DNA from: Prevotellaceae bacterium
GTDB lineage: Bacteria; Bacteroidota; Bacteroidia; Bacteroidales; Bacteroidaceae
Assembly: GCA_028723455.1 (NCBI GenBank)
Contig: JAQYEW010000061.1
Coordinates: 1 to 40,144 of the forward strand
Length of the DNA: 40,144 bases
Direction: 5' to 3'
The position numbers and the translations under genes are program-made. Positions 8,849 to 16,997 of the stretch are shown here, one piece after another; positions within the stretch are counted from its first letter, which is position 1; each line of letters begins with the position of its first letter. The notes below the pieces were generated by a model that was not told the DNA's origin, searched no databases, and worked only from the letters and a program-made list of their open reading frames with translations.

Positions 8849-9886
8849 ATGCGTAAAAATATTATATTATTAATTCTTTGTTTTGTAGTCTTTGTCTCAG
8901 ATTTAAGAGCACAACAGGTTCAAATTAAGCAGCGATTCGAATCTGCATACAAAGAAATTATAGATATGCTTGAAGGCAAGGAACCACTGTCTATTAAAAG
9001 GAGTGTGTTTCTTGCTGAATGGGCGTATTTGGATGGAAATCTAGACTACGAGAGTGATTTCTTCCAGCCTATCCGAAAAGGAGCAGATTACATGAAACGT
9101 ATGATTGTTGCCAATCGTTGGGAAAATTATAAGACTGCTAAGCAAATAGCCCTCTGTAACTATTTCTTTTATCCATGCTCAGGCAACGGTCAAAATCCAT
9201 TTCGATATGATTTTAGCAAAGAATACTCTGAAGAAGATTGGCAACATCAATTAGTATCAAGGACGCTAAAGACTCATAAAGGACAATGCCATTCTTTACC
9301 CTAGGCTTTCAAGCTATATGCAGAAGAACTTGGAGCAAAGGCTTATATAGCACATGCCCCACGCCATTGCTTCATTATGTACAAAGATGAGGACAATTTG
9401 TTTCCTGAAGACTGGGTGAATGTTGAGGTTACTGCTCAACAGTATCAACCGACTTGGGTGATAAAAGAGCATTTTGAGATAGAAGATTCAGCAATTATTG
9501 CAAAAACATACCTTTCGCCATTAACAGATAAAGAAACCGTTGCCTGCCAATTAAGTGACTTGGCTTTAGCATATTATCATAAGTTTTCGCGTTATGATGA
9601 GTTTACATTAAGATGTGTAGATGCTTCTTTGAAATACTATCCAATGAATCCTAATGCGATAATTACTAAAGGTAAATCTTTGGATGTGCTTTTACAGAGG
9701 CATCTTAAACAGAATGGACATCTTCAGGATGAATATACTGATGAGAATGATGCTCAATCTAAGCAATGCCTACAAGATTTAAGAGCTACTCATTGGACTC
9801 AAGAAACGGAGGAGCTACGGAACAAATGGAAGCAGACTTCAGAAGATATGGAAAGAATCAGAAAGAATGTTCAAATCATAAAATAA
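8849..9886 (+). pseudogene. Transglutaminase-like exported protein, interrupted by an in-frame TAG
   Basis: One continuous frame of 346 codons is broken only by TAG at 9302-9304 (codon 152). The first part has a signal peptide (MRKNIILLILCFVVFVS, cleavage near LRAQ) and ends KGQCHSLP, matching the nucleophile Cys motif of transglutaminase-like proteins. After the stop the frame resumes as AFKLYAEELGAKAYIAHAP and RHCFIMY, which supplies the expected His, and WVNVEVT. The C-terminal part looks helical and TPR-like. Relatives often have Tyr after CHSLP, so TAC or TAT to TAG would be one base change. It could be a pseudogene, a sequencing error or, less likely, readthrough. The gene is A+T-rich, opens a three-gene unit and lies 7 bp before the lipase gene. 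Confidence 0.75.
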
Positions 9887-9893
9887 GATCATT

Positions 9894-10703
9894 ATGAAAA
9901 GATTAAAGAAAGTCTTAATTTCACTTGCTATTTCAATGGTAACAGTAAATGCAAATGCATGGCCTTGGATTTCGCCGTATGCTTATTGTTTCGGAAATCC
10001 GGTCAAGTTTATCGATCCTGACGGAGAAAGACCTAAAGCTTCAGAGGCTGCGTTAATGGCCGCATATGCGTACAAAGATAATAGACAAGCAATGGAGCAA
10101 TATGCCTTACAATTAGCAAAAAGTGGATGGATAGTGTCTGATTATGAAACGTCTATTCAAAAGGATTACACACGTTTTTATCAGAATGGCTTGCAATCAA
10201 CATTATTCCAACGTACTAAAGATGGGATCACAGAATACGCGTATGTCTATGCTGGTACTAATTCTGTTGAAGATGCAATAGAAGATGTTGCACAACTTGC
10301 AGGTGCTGCACCTCAATACCACACAGCCATTTATAATGCAAGAACATTATCTAATGAGTTAGGGAATAGTGAATTGACATTTGTAGGGCACTCACTTGGA
10401 GGAGGAGAAGCAATAGCCTCAAGCATGGCAACAGGTAGGGCTGCTATAACATTTAATCCTGCTGCAGTTAGTGGGTTAACAAAACTAGTAGGAGGATTAA
10501 ATAAAGATCCTAATGTAGTGAATTATCGTGCTATAGGGGCCAAAATCGGTATTGGTAATGTTAGATTGGGAGGAAACATGCTGAATAATCTTCAAGAAAA
10601 GATTGGCCTATCTCTTCCGGGAAAAACAATAGGAATTCCAACAGGTATAGTACCGACTCATCCTATAGATGATTTTTTGAAACATAAACTTCCAGAGCCA
10701 TGA
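9894..10703 (+). CDS. Secreted class 3-type lipase with an RHS-core tip (candidate effector)
   Basis: 269 residues in three parts. Residues 1-22 are a signal peptide (KRLKK, hydrophobic core, cleavage after NANA). Residues 26-44 (ISPYAYCFGNPVKFIDPDG) match the end of the RHS repeat-associated core, which normally closes a very large protein and precedes a variable toxin domain. Residues from about 48 form an alpha/beta-hydrolase of lipase class 3 type, with nucleophile Ser167 in FVGHSLGGG and a likely catalytic His256 in PTHPIDDF; Asp205 is one candidate for the acid. No RHS repeats precede it. The predicted role is a lipase or phospholipase acting outside the cytoplasm. The downstream lipoprotein overlaps by 4 bp (ATGA). 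Activity and secretion route are inferred. Confidence 0.75.
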   Translation: MKRLKKVLISLAISMVTVNANAWPWISPYAYCFGNPVKFIDPDGERPKASEAALMAAYAYKDNRQAMEQYALQLAKSGWIVSDYETSIQKDYTRFYQNGLQSTLFQRTKDGITEYAYVYAGTNSVEDAIEDVAQLAGAAPQYHTAIYNARTLSNELGNSELTFVGHSLGGGEAIASSMATGRAAITFNPAAVSGLTKLVGGLNKDPNVVNYRAIGAKIGIGNVRLGGNMLNNLQEKIGLSLPGKTIGIPTGIVPTHPIDDFLKHKLPEP

Positions 10704-11281
10704 AAAGATTGTTAAAATGGACTTCTTCTATTTTGCTTCTTTTATTCTTTTTCCATTCTTGCGTTTATCATTACATAACACACATGAATGATGAGGAACT
10801 GGCATGGGTGGCAAATAGACATGAGGGCGAAATTATGTATTTCCAATCTAGTAATGGGACAAAAGATACTGCTAAAATATATAAAATTGAGATTTACAAT
10901 TCTTTGAATCCTTTCAACATGGCATACTTTAATACAAGTAATACGGATTATATAGCTGGGGGATGCATTCATTATAGTTTTAATAGAGCTACTGGATGCG
11001 TAGGAACTCTTTATGTTCAAAAATTGTATAATAACAAGCCTCTCTTTTTTTCGGGCGGGCTATTAGGAAGATGGTCAAGAGAAATACCTCTAAAATTGAC
11101 AACATTAAAAGTCAACAGTGTCACGTTCAATGATATAATGTTTTTTGACGAAAGGAATACAGAACAAATTACAAATTATGATCACGCTAACTCTATAAAG
11201 AGTTATGCTTGGAGCAAAAAATATGGACTTGTGCAGTATACATTCCAAGACGGAACGATTTTTTCAAGGATTTTAAAATGA
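10700..11281 (+). CDS. Lipoprotein of unknown function; possible immunity partner of the lipase
   Basis: 193 residues. The signal peptide MKRLLKWTSSILLLLFFFHSC ends at lipobox Cys21, so the protein should be membrane-anchored in the periplasm or at the surface. I do not recognise a domain in the mature part, which appears strand-rich (for example YSFNRATGCVGTLYVQKL). Its ATG overlaps the lipase stop codon as ATGA, indicating translational coupling. Periplasmic lipoproteins are the usual immunity proteins for type VI lipase effectors (Tle/Tli pairs), so immunity is a reasonable guess from position and topology, but there is no sequence evidence for it. A+T-rich like the two genes before it. 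Confidence 0.7.
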   Translation: MKRLLKWTSSILLLLFFFHSCVYHYITHMNDEELAWVANRHEGEIMYFQSSNGTKDTAKIYKIEIYNSLNPFNMAYFNTSNTDYIAGGCIHYSFNRATGCVGTLYVQKLYNNKPLFFSGGLLGRWSREIPLKLTTLKVNSVTFNDIMFFDERNTEQITNYDHANSIKSYAWSKKYGLVQYTFQDGTIFSRILK

Positions 11282-11431
11282 ACTCACCTTTAAAAGTAAA
11301 GATAAGATGAAGAAAGACTTTATTACGTAAGCGAATATTCTTGCGAAATAATACGAGACATCAACGTGCAGAACGTGCAGAATGCACGAAAAATGCAGCC
11401 CAAATGTTGACCATTTCAAACGTAAATAGTC

Positions 11432-11495
11432 GCCCCTTAAAAAGCCTTGACAAGCGATAATTCATCCCTCCATGACCTCTCGCTTTTTAAGGGGC
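11432..11495. repeat. Perfect 14-bp inverted repeat
   Basis: GCCCCTTAAAAAGC (11432-11445) and its exact reverse complement (11482-11495) flank a 36-nt loop. There is no T tract, so it is not a typical terminator; it may be a mobile-element end or a structured RNA. Confidence 0.7.
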
Positions 11496-11946
11496 AACTA
11501 TGTATGGCTTTCTTATCGGAATAAGAATCATCTACATACGGAAAGCATGACGACGGGGCTTGTCTGCCTATCAGAAACTAATGTAAGGGAAAATGCGATT
11601 TTACTTACATTTTGCATTTTCACGACAAGCGATTTTGGCCATTCTTGACAGCAATCCTCTCTCGTTGCTAAATTTATCAGAAACTACAATGTATTATATA
11701 TCAATATGTTACAAATTCACTCTCTGAAGTGATACTGTAATTTACGCTGTAAAACGGGGATTTTCGAATGTTTTCAAACCGAAAAATGGGTAAGAAACAA
11801 ACTGATAAATGCCAAAAACATATATTTGGTTTGATCAAAACATCTGAATGAATTGTGGAGAGCAGCTATATGAAGCGAAAAAGACAACTGGCGGACTATT
11901 TTCCGTTCTATAATTACCCAGAGAACACCTATCAAGAAAATATCAT

Positions 11947-11978
11947 AACGACAGCAAAAAGGAGATTATCCTGTCGTT
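11947..11978 (-). terminator. Possible terminator after the carbonic anhydrase gene
   Basis: AACGACAG (11947-11954) and CTGTCGTT (11971-11978) form a stem 15 bp past the minus-strand stop codon. There is no clear T run after it, so the call is weak. Confidence 0.35.
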
Positions 11979-11992
11979 GTGATAAAACGCCA

Positions 11993-12565
11993 TTACAAAG
12001 GTTTTAATTCTCCCGTTTCAGAAACCATGATGTATCCGCTCACGGTAACGTCCTTAGGCATAAGGGGATGGTTTTTCACCAAATCAACCGTCTCCAAAAC
12101 AGCAACATTCGTATCATCGAAACCATGGAGCCATTCTTCCAGATTGATGCCACAATGCTTCATGAGTGAAATATGCTCATCATCCACACCACGCCTGCGC
12201 ATCAGATCCAACATCTGAGCGCCATCCATACCCTGTACGCCGCAGCCGGTGTGCCCGATGATCATTACCTCCGTAACGCCCAATTCGTAGACAGCAACAA
12301 GCAGGGAGCGGATGGTGGAATCGAAGGGATTGGTGATGATTGCGCCTGCATTCTTGATAATCTTTACATCACCATTTTTGATACCCAAGGCCGCCGGCAG
12401 AAGATTCACCAAGCGCGTGTCCATACACGTTACAATCGCAATCTTTTTGTCCGGATATTTGCTTGTGGCATACTCTTCGTAACCACGAGAGGCTACAAAT
12501 TGTTTGTTATAAGCCAGCATTTTGCCGATCTCCGAGGTGGGTGCGTTTGAAATCTTTCTTTCCAT
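11993..12565 (-). CDS. Beta-class carbonic anhydrase
   Basis: 190 residues. Beta carbonic anhydrases hydrate CO2 to bicarbonate with a Cys2-His-bound zinc. The signature is complete: Cys47-x-Asp49-x-Arg51 (VTCMDTR), the NAGAII strand, and His105-x2-Cys108 (GHTGCG). Length fits the short beta-CA subtype found in Firmicutes and Bacteroidetes. No signal peptide is visible, so it should act in the cytoplasm, supplying bicarbonate to carboxylations. A TATATTTG box lies about 40 bp upstream. It is divergent from the rhodanese gene. Confidence 0.95.
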   Translation of the reverse strand: MERKISNAPTSEIGKMLAYNKQFVASRGYEEYATSKYPDKKIAIVTCMDTRLVNLLPAALGIKNGDVKIIKNAGAIITNPFDSTIRSLLVAVYELGVTEVMIIGHTGCGVQGMDGAQMLDLMRRRGVDDEHISLMKHCGINLEEWLHGFDDTNVAVLETVDLVKNHPLMPKDVTVSGYIMVSETGELKPL

Positions 12566-12604
12566 CTGTCAGCGGAATTAAAATGGTTTTCCAATTACTT
12601 TATG

Positions 12605-12612
12605 CAAATATA
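12605..12612 (-). promoter_or_regulatory. Putative -7 box of the carbonic anhydrase gene
   Basis: The minus-strand TATATTTG matches TAnnTTTG about 40 bp before the start codon. No properly spaced TTTG -33 element is seen. Confidence 0.45.
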
Positions 12613-12773
12613 ACGATTTTCAATCAAAAAAGAAAACCAATCAGACAGAAAACAACAGAAAGTTCTTCCCGAAAACATGCGTTGGAAAATGATAAATTGT
12701 ATTAACTGTTCATCTGTATAAGAAAAAATAACTAACTTCGCTAACAAGTAATGTACACAACCCTCAATTCATC

Positions 12774-13169
12774 ATGAAACATTTCTTTTTAACCCTATGC
12801 GCCACTTTGGGGCTAACGGCAGCCTGTACGGCACGAGAGAACATTAAAAGCGTGAATACGGATGTTTTCGGCAAACTTATCACAGAAGATACAACAGCCG
12901 TCGTATTGGATGTCCGTACCGCCGAGGAGTTTGCTGCCGGACATATCAATAGCGCGCTGAACATCGATTATCTGCAAGAAGAAAAGTTCAAGAACTCCAT
13001 CAAGGCCTTGGACAAAGAGCGAACCTATTATGTCTATTGCCGAAGTGGCAGGCGAAGCTATAACGCCGCCGTGCTGATGCAAGGCATCGGACTACGCGTC
13101 GTTAATCTGAACGGTGGTTTTATCGCTTGGGAAAGTGCTGGTATGACCTCAACAGACAAGAACAGATGA
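12774..13169 (+). CDS. Rhodanese-domain lipoprotein
   Basis: 131 residues with a lipoprotein signal peptide ending at Cys18 (LTAAC) and a single rhodanese domain: VVLDVRTAEEFAAGHINSA, then the active-site loop CRSGRRS with catalytic Cys89, and the closing LNGGFIAW. Single-domain periplasmic rhodaneses transfer sulfane sulfur to an acceptor that is not known here. The stop codon overlaps the ATG of the next gene (ATGA), so the two are translationally coupled. The region just upstream has only an imperfect -7 box (TAACTTCG at 12733-12740). Confidence 0.92.
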   Translation: MKHFFLTLCATLGLTAACTARENIKSVNTDVFGKLITEDTTAVVLDVRTAEEFAAGHINSALNIDYLQEEKFKNSIKALDKERTYYVYCRSGRRSYNAAVLMQGIGLRVVNLNGGFIAWESAGMTSTDKNR

Positions 13170-15286
13170 AAGTCATAAAAGGAATTTCACTCGTCATGCT
13201 CGGCACCTGCCTGTTGTGTGGTCATGCCGAGGCAGGAGAGAAGAGCAAACAGAAGCAGCCAGTCATTCGCGTCAGTTGTATCGGCAATAGCGTAACTTAT
13301 GGTACTGGCGTACAAGACCCTGTCAACGACAGCTATCCCAGCCAGTTGCAAAATCTTCTTGGCCCACGATATGAAGTAGGACGCTTTGGCAAACCTGGCG
13401 CACGATTGATGCGGCAGACTTCCCTCCCCTACTTCGACCAGAAGGAATTTCGTCAAGCAATGGATTTTCATGGCGACATAGCCATCATCCATTTTGGGCT
13501 GAACGATACGGATCCGGGAGCTTGGCCCAATCACCGCGACCATTTCGTCCGGGACTATTGCGACTTGGTGGATAGCATCCGCAAGAGCAATCCCGCATGC
13601 CGCATCATTCTGGCTCAGCTAACGCCCATTGGTGACCGGCATCATCGCTTCTTAAGTGGCACAAGAGACTGGCACGCGAAAATACAGCAAGAAATAGCGC
13701 GCGTGGCACAGGTGAAAGGTTGTGAGCTGATGTCCTTCTTTGATTCTTTGCACTGCCGGCCAGATGTCTTTCCAGATGCCCTACACCCCAACAAAGAGGG
13801 ATATGGCATTATGGCCCGTCAAGCCTATGCCTTTATCACCGGCGACTATGGAGGGCTGCGGCTTCCCGTGGCTTTTACGGACAATATGGTACTGCCGCGC
13901 AACCGCCACCTGCCCTTGCAAGGCATTGCGAATGCAGGTGAAAAGGTGAGCATTGAAATTGGCGGACAGAAACATGGTACAACAGCCAATAAGCGCGGGC
14001 AATGGAGCGTTACGCTGAAACCATTGGCACAGGGCGGTCCATATACGTTACGCGTAAAAGCATCCTCACGAACGATTGAACTTACAAATATCCTTGCCGG
14101 TGAAGTGTGGTTGGCGTCCGGCCAAAGCAATATGGCCTTTGAGCTGAAGCACGCCGTTCAAGGTAAAGAACTGGCTCAGGAAACCACCGCAAAAGATATC
14201 CGTCTCTTTGACCAAAAGCCCCGATGGACCACCGATAATGTGGAGTGGCCCGGAGAGGCTTTAGAAAGCGTCAACAAGTTGCAATATTATCAAACCACGC
14301 AATGGCAAGAGTGTACGCCTGAACGTGCAGCTGATTTTAGCGCAATAGCCCTTTCCTTTGCCCGGGAATTGCGCGACAGTTTGCAATGCCCCATCGGCAT
14401 TGTTTGTAATGCGATTGGCGGCAGTGGCATTGAAGCGTGGATTGACCGTTCCACGGTAGAATGGCAAATCCCAGAGTTGTTGCGCGACTGGACCAACAAT
14501 GACTTTTTGCAGGCTTGGGTTCGCCAGCGGGCCAAGACAAACATCCGGCAAAGCCAGACACCCCTGCAACGCCATCCCTACCAGCCTTGCTACCTTTATG
14601 AGTCCGGCATACAACAACTGCGCTCCCTACCCATCAATGGCGTGCTGTGGTATCAAGGCGAAAGCAATGCTCACTATGCGGAAGGACACGAGCGCATGTT
14701 CCCGCTATTGCAAGATAGTTGGCGCAAGGCGTGGAATGATGCACAGTTGCCATTCCTCTTTGTTCAGCTAAGCAGTCTTAACCGACCCTCATGGCCCTGG
14801 TTTCGCGACAGTCAGCGCCGTCTTGCCTTGCAGCAGCCTTATACATGGATGGCGGTAAGTTCAGACTGCGGCGATAGTCTGGATGTTCATCCCCGGCAGA
14901 AGGCTCCCATCGCTCATCGCCTTGTCCTGCTTGCCTTGCACAACGTGTATGGCCATCGCAATACGCTCGCCAATGGGCCGCAACCTGTAGCAGCCGTTTT
15001 TGGCAGTAAAGATGTGATACTAACCATGCAAAATGCCGAAGGGATGCAGGCCTCCAATGGTGAAGAGATTATTGGTTTTGAAATAGCCAGTACCGACGGG
15101 CTTTTCCTACCGGCCAAGGTAAGCGTTAAGGGAACCCAATTACGTCTCAATAACGAACAAATAAAATCTCCTCGTTATGTGCGCTATGGTTGGCAACCTT
15201 TCACACGTGCCAATCTTGTCAATCGCGCAGGGCTTCCCGCTTCCACCTTCCGTCTGGAACAGACTACTACGGAGGCACAACGCTAA
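13166..15286 (+). CDS. Two-domain SGNH hydrolase / sialate O-acetylesterase-like carbohydrate esterase
   Basis: 706 residues with a signal peptide (cleavage near HAEA, residue 23). Domain 1 (about 35-235) is an SGNH hydrolase: Ser42 in CIGNSVTYG, Asn113 in GLND, and Asp204/His207 in DALHPN. Domain 2 (about 240-690) is of the sialate O-acetylesterase (SASA) type, with nucleophile Ser321 in WLASGQSNMAF and the later LWYQGESNA motif. Both active sites look intact, so the enzyme may remove acetyl groups from two positions or two glycans; the substrate is unknown. The start at 13166 gives a clean signal peptide and an ATGA overlap with the rhodanese gene; the in-frame ATG at 13127 lies inside that gene and is not used. 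Confidence 0.88.
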   Translation: MKVIKGISLVMLGTCLLCGHAEAGEKSKQKQPVIRVSCIGNSVTYGTGVQDPVNDSYPSQLQNLLGPRYEVGRFGKPGARLMRQTSLPYFDQKEFRQAMDFHGDIAIIHFGLNDTDPGAWPNHRDHFVRDYCDLVDSIRKSNPACRIILAQLTPIGDRHHRFLSGTRDWHAKIQQEIARVAQVKGCELMSFFDSLHCRPDVFPDALHPNKEGYGIMARQAYAFITGDYGGLRLPVAFTDNMVLPRNRHLPLQGIANAGEKVSIEIGGQKHGTTANKRGQWSVTLKPLAQGGPYTLRVKASSRTIELTNILAGEVWLASGQSNMAFELKHAVQGKELAQETTAKDIRLFDQKPRWTTDNVEWPGEALESVNKLQYYQTTQWQECTPERAADFSAIALSFARELRDSLQCPIGIVCNAIGGSGIEAWIDRSTVEWQIPELLRDWTNNDFLQAWVRQRAKTNIRQSQTPLQRHPYQPCYLYESGIQQLRSLPINGVLWYQGESNAHYAEGHERMFPLLQDSWRKAWNDAQLPFLFVQLSSLNRPSWPWFRDSQRRLALQQPYTWMAVSSDCGDSLDVHPRQKAPIAHRLVLLALHNVYGHRNTLANGPQPVAAVFGSKDVILTMQNAEGMQASNGEEIIGFEIASTDGLFLPAKVSVKGTQLRLNNEQIKSPRYVRYGWQPFTRANLVNRAGLPASTFRLEQTTTEAQR

Positions 15287-15297
15287 GCGTACAACAA

Positions 15298-15355
15298 ACA
15301 GAAACGACAAGGGCTGGCGCAAGGAAAACCAAGCACCAGCCCTTATCGTTTCTGT
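15298..15355. terminator. Long hairpin between convergent genes, probable bidirectional terminator
   Basis: ACAGAAACGACAAGGGCTGG (15298-15317) pairs with CCAGCCCTTATCGTTTCTGT (15336-15355), with one mismatch. It lies between the convergent esterase and GH109-like genes. T tracts are lacking, so it may instead act as a Rho-blocking or mRNA-end stabilising stem. Confidence 0.6.
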
Positions 15356-15373
15356 CAAGAAAAAAACTCCGGA

Positions 15374-16945
15374 TTATTTTTTCGCCTTGGCTTTCTTAGC
15401 CATAGCCTTGTCATACTTCTCCCAAAGCTTCTTTTTAGCACACATCTGTTTCTGAGCAGCAGTGCTGGCCTCTGCGGCAGCTTCAGCAGCAGCCTCATCC
15501 TCGGGACTTGCATAAGCATGACGATAGCCCTTCACCTTGTTCCAATCACCACGCGTAAAATCGGGGAAGGCGACACTGGCGCAGTTATTATCCATAGAGA
15601 TTGCGCCTAACTCGGCCAGACAGCTCCACTCCGCCAAGTCATATACATCCATATCCAAGGGCAGTCCATTCTGGAGACAATAAACAAGACGGCTGTCCAT
15701 CACGAAGTCCATACCTCCGTGCCCCATATTGCGGCCCTTATCCCCATACTTCTTCAAGATGGGATGGTAATACTTCTCCACCAAAGCCTTTTGCTGTTCG
15801 GCACTGATAAAGCCATGAGCGTTCAGATTGTCAATGGCAGGGGCAGAGGTGCCCTTCAGGGCTTCGCCACTAAGAGCAAAACGCTCTTCGGGATACTTCG
15901 TGGCATAACCCTTCGTTCCCGTCAAAGAATAAAGACGGTTGTAGGGCTGACCGTTCATTACGTTATGCTCAATCTGAACCACTTTACCGTTGGCTGTGCG
16001 CATCAAGGTAGAGGTTTGATCGCCATTGCGGAAGTTCTTACAGGGCTTGCCCGTAATCTTCTCAACAAGTTCTTTACCATGCACACTCTTGGTATCCATA
16101 GCAACGAGTGTAGTAAAGCGGTCTCCGCGATGGATATCCATGACCTGAGCTACGGGGCCCAATCCGTGGCTGGCATAAACATCACCACGATTTTCCATAT
16201 TATACTTCAGGCGCCAACCCAGTTTGTCGGGGTCGCTGCCATTGGGGTTCTTCCAATAATAATCCCAGAAATCAGTAAGTTCGTGAATGTAAGCGCCCGA
16301 ACCTCTCAGAACTTCGCCAAAGACACCGTTCTGCGCCATATTGAGGGCGTTCATCTCATAGAAGTCGTAACAACAATTCTCAAGAATCATGCAATGCTTG
16401 CGAGTACGCTCGCTCAGATTGATAAGGTCCCAGCACTGTTCCAGGTTCATTGCCGAAGGAACCTCGACAGCCGTGTGCTTACCATTCTCAAGGGCACACT
16501 TTGCTACGGGGAAGTGGTGGTCCCAGTCGGTGGCAACATAAACGAGGTCGATATCAGAGCGCTTGCAAAGTTCCTCATAGCCTTTTGCGCCACTGTAGAT
16601 GACAGCGGGGGGAAGACCCTGTTCGCGGAGATACTTCTGACATTTCTCGGCACGGGCCTCTTCGTAGTCGCAAAGAGCGACAATCTGAACACCGGGGATA
16701 TGAGCAAAGCGATAAACGGCACCGGGACCACGCATACCCAGACCTACAAAACCAACACGAACGGTCTGCATCTTAGGTGCAGTAAGCCCAAGAACATTCT
16801 GCTGGCCGGCAGGACGTTCGGGCGTATCAATAACAATAGTGCCTTTGTCAAAATGATACTTTGTCGATGGCGAAATGCTTTGAGCAACAGCAAGTGTTGT
16901 CGAAATCGCCCATAGGGCGACGGTAAAGAGTTGTTTAATTCTCAT
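15374..16945 (-). CDS. GH109-like Gfo/Idh/MocA family enzyme
   Basis: 523 residues with a signal peptide (cleavage near AVAQ, residue 22). The Rossmann domain starts VRVGFVGLGMRGPGAVYRF, followed by IPGVQIVALCD, EVPSAMNLEQCW and ENCCYDFYEMNALNMAQNG, closely resembling GH109 enzymes. These cleave alpha-N-acetylgalactosaminides by an NAD-dependent mechanism. The HGLGPVAQVMDIHRGDRF segment in the C-terminal domain is also GH109-like. Many Bacteroidales paralogues carry this label without tested activity, so substrate is open. The tail from about residue 480 is Ala/Glu/Lys-rich and ends in KKAKAKK, an addition not part of the catalytic fold. It sits 52 bp behind the broken GH105 gene on the same strand. 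Confidence 0.85.
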   Translation of the reverse strand: MRIKQLFTVALWAISTTLAVAQSISPSTKYHFDKGTIVIDTPERPAGQQNVLGLTAPKMQTVRVGFVGLGMRGPGAVYRFAHIPGVQIVALCDYEEARAEKCQKYLREQGLPPAVIYSGAKGYEELCKRSDIDLVYVATDWDHHFPVAKCALENGKHTAVEVPSAMNLEQCWDLINLSERTRKHCMILENCCYDFYEMNALNMAQNGVFGEVLRGSGAYIHELTDFWDYYWKNPNGSDPDKLGWRLKYNMENRGDVYASHGLGPVAQVMDIHRGDRFTTLVAMDTKSVHGKELVEKITGKPCKNFRNGDQTSTLMRTANGKVVQIEHNVMNGQPYNRLYSLTGTKGYATKYPEERFALSGEALKGTSAPAIDNLNAHGFISAEQQKALVEKYYHPILKKYGDKGRNMGHGGMDFVMDSRLVYCLQNGLPLDMDVYDLAEWSCLAELGAISMDNNCASVAFPDFTRGDWNKVKGYRHAYASPEDEAAAEAAAEASTAAQKQMCAKKKLWEKYDKAMAKKAKAKK

Positions 16946-16997
16946 AGGTTAGTTGTTTGAGTTGTTAGTAATTTAAGTTGTTTGTTTGCATATTATT

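Larger units (their letters stand above)
11282..11992. other. Non-coding stretch with repeats, islet tail
   Basis: No convincing gene is seen. Contents: a tandem AACGTGCAG pair near 11369-11386; a perfect 14-bp inverted repeat (11432-11445 and 11482-11495); interleaved ATGTAAG/CTTACAT and AAAATGC/GCATTTT inverted pairs at 11581-11620; and two TATCAGAAACTA copies (11569-11580, 11675-11686). A TATATTTG box at 11821-11828 precedes a doubtful 45-codon frame from 11870. The stretch is A+T-rich and may be the eroded edge of transferred DNA. Confidence 0.5.

Noticed and set aside
11870..12007. A 45-codon plus-strand frame (MKRKRQLADYF...) behind a TATATTTG box
   Set aside because: It runs antisense into the 3' end of the carbonic anhydrase gene, has no recognisable features, and its C-terminal part coincides with the hairpin at 11947-11978.
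15719..16915. A 398-codon open frame on the plus strand opposite the GH109-like gene
   Set aside because: It is antisense to a gene with clear family motifs, has no recognisable domain, and arises from codon bias on the other strand.
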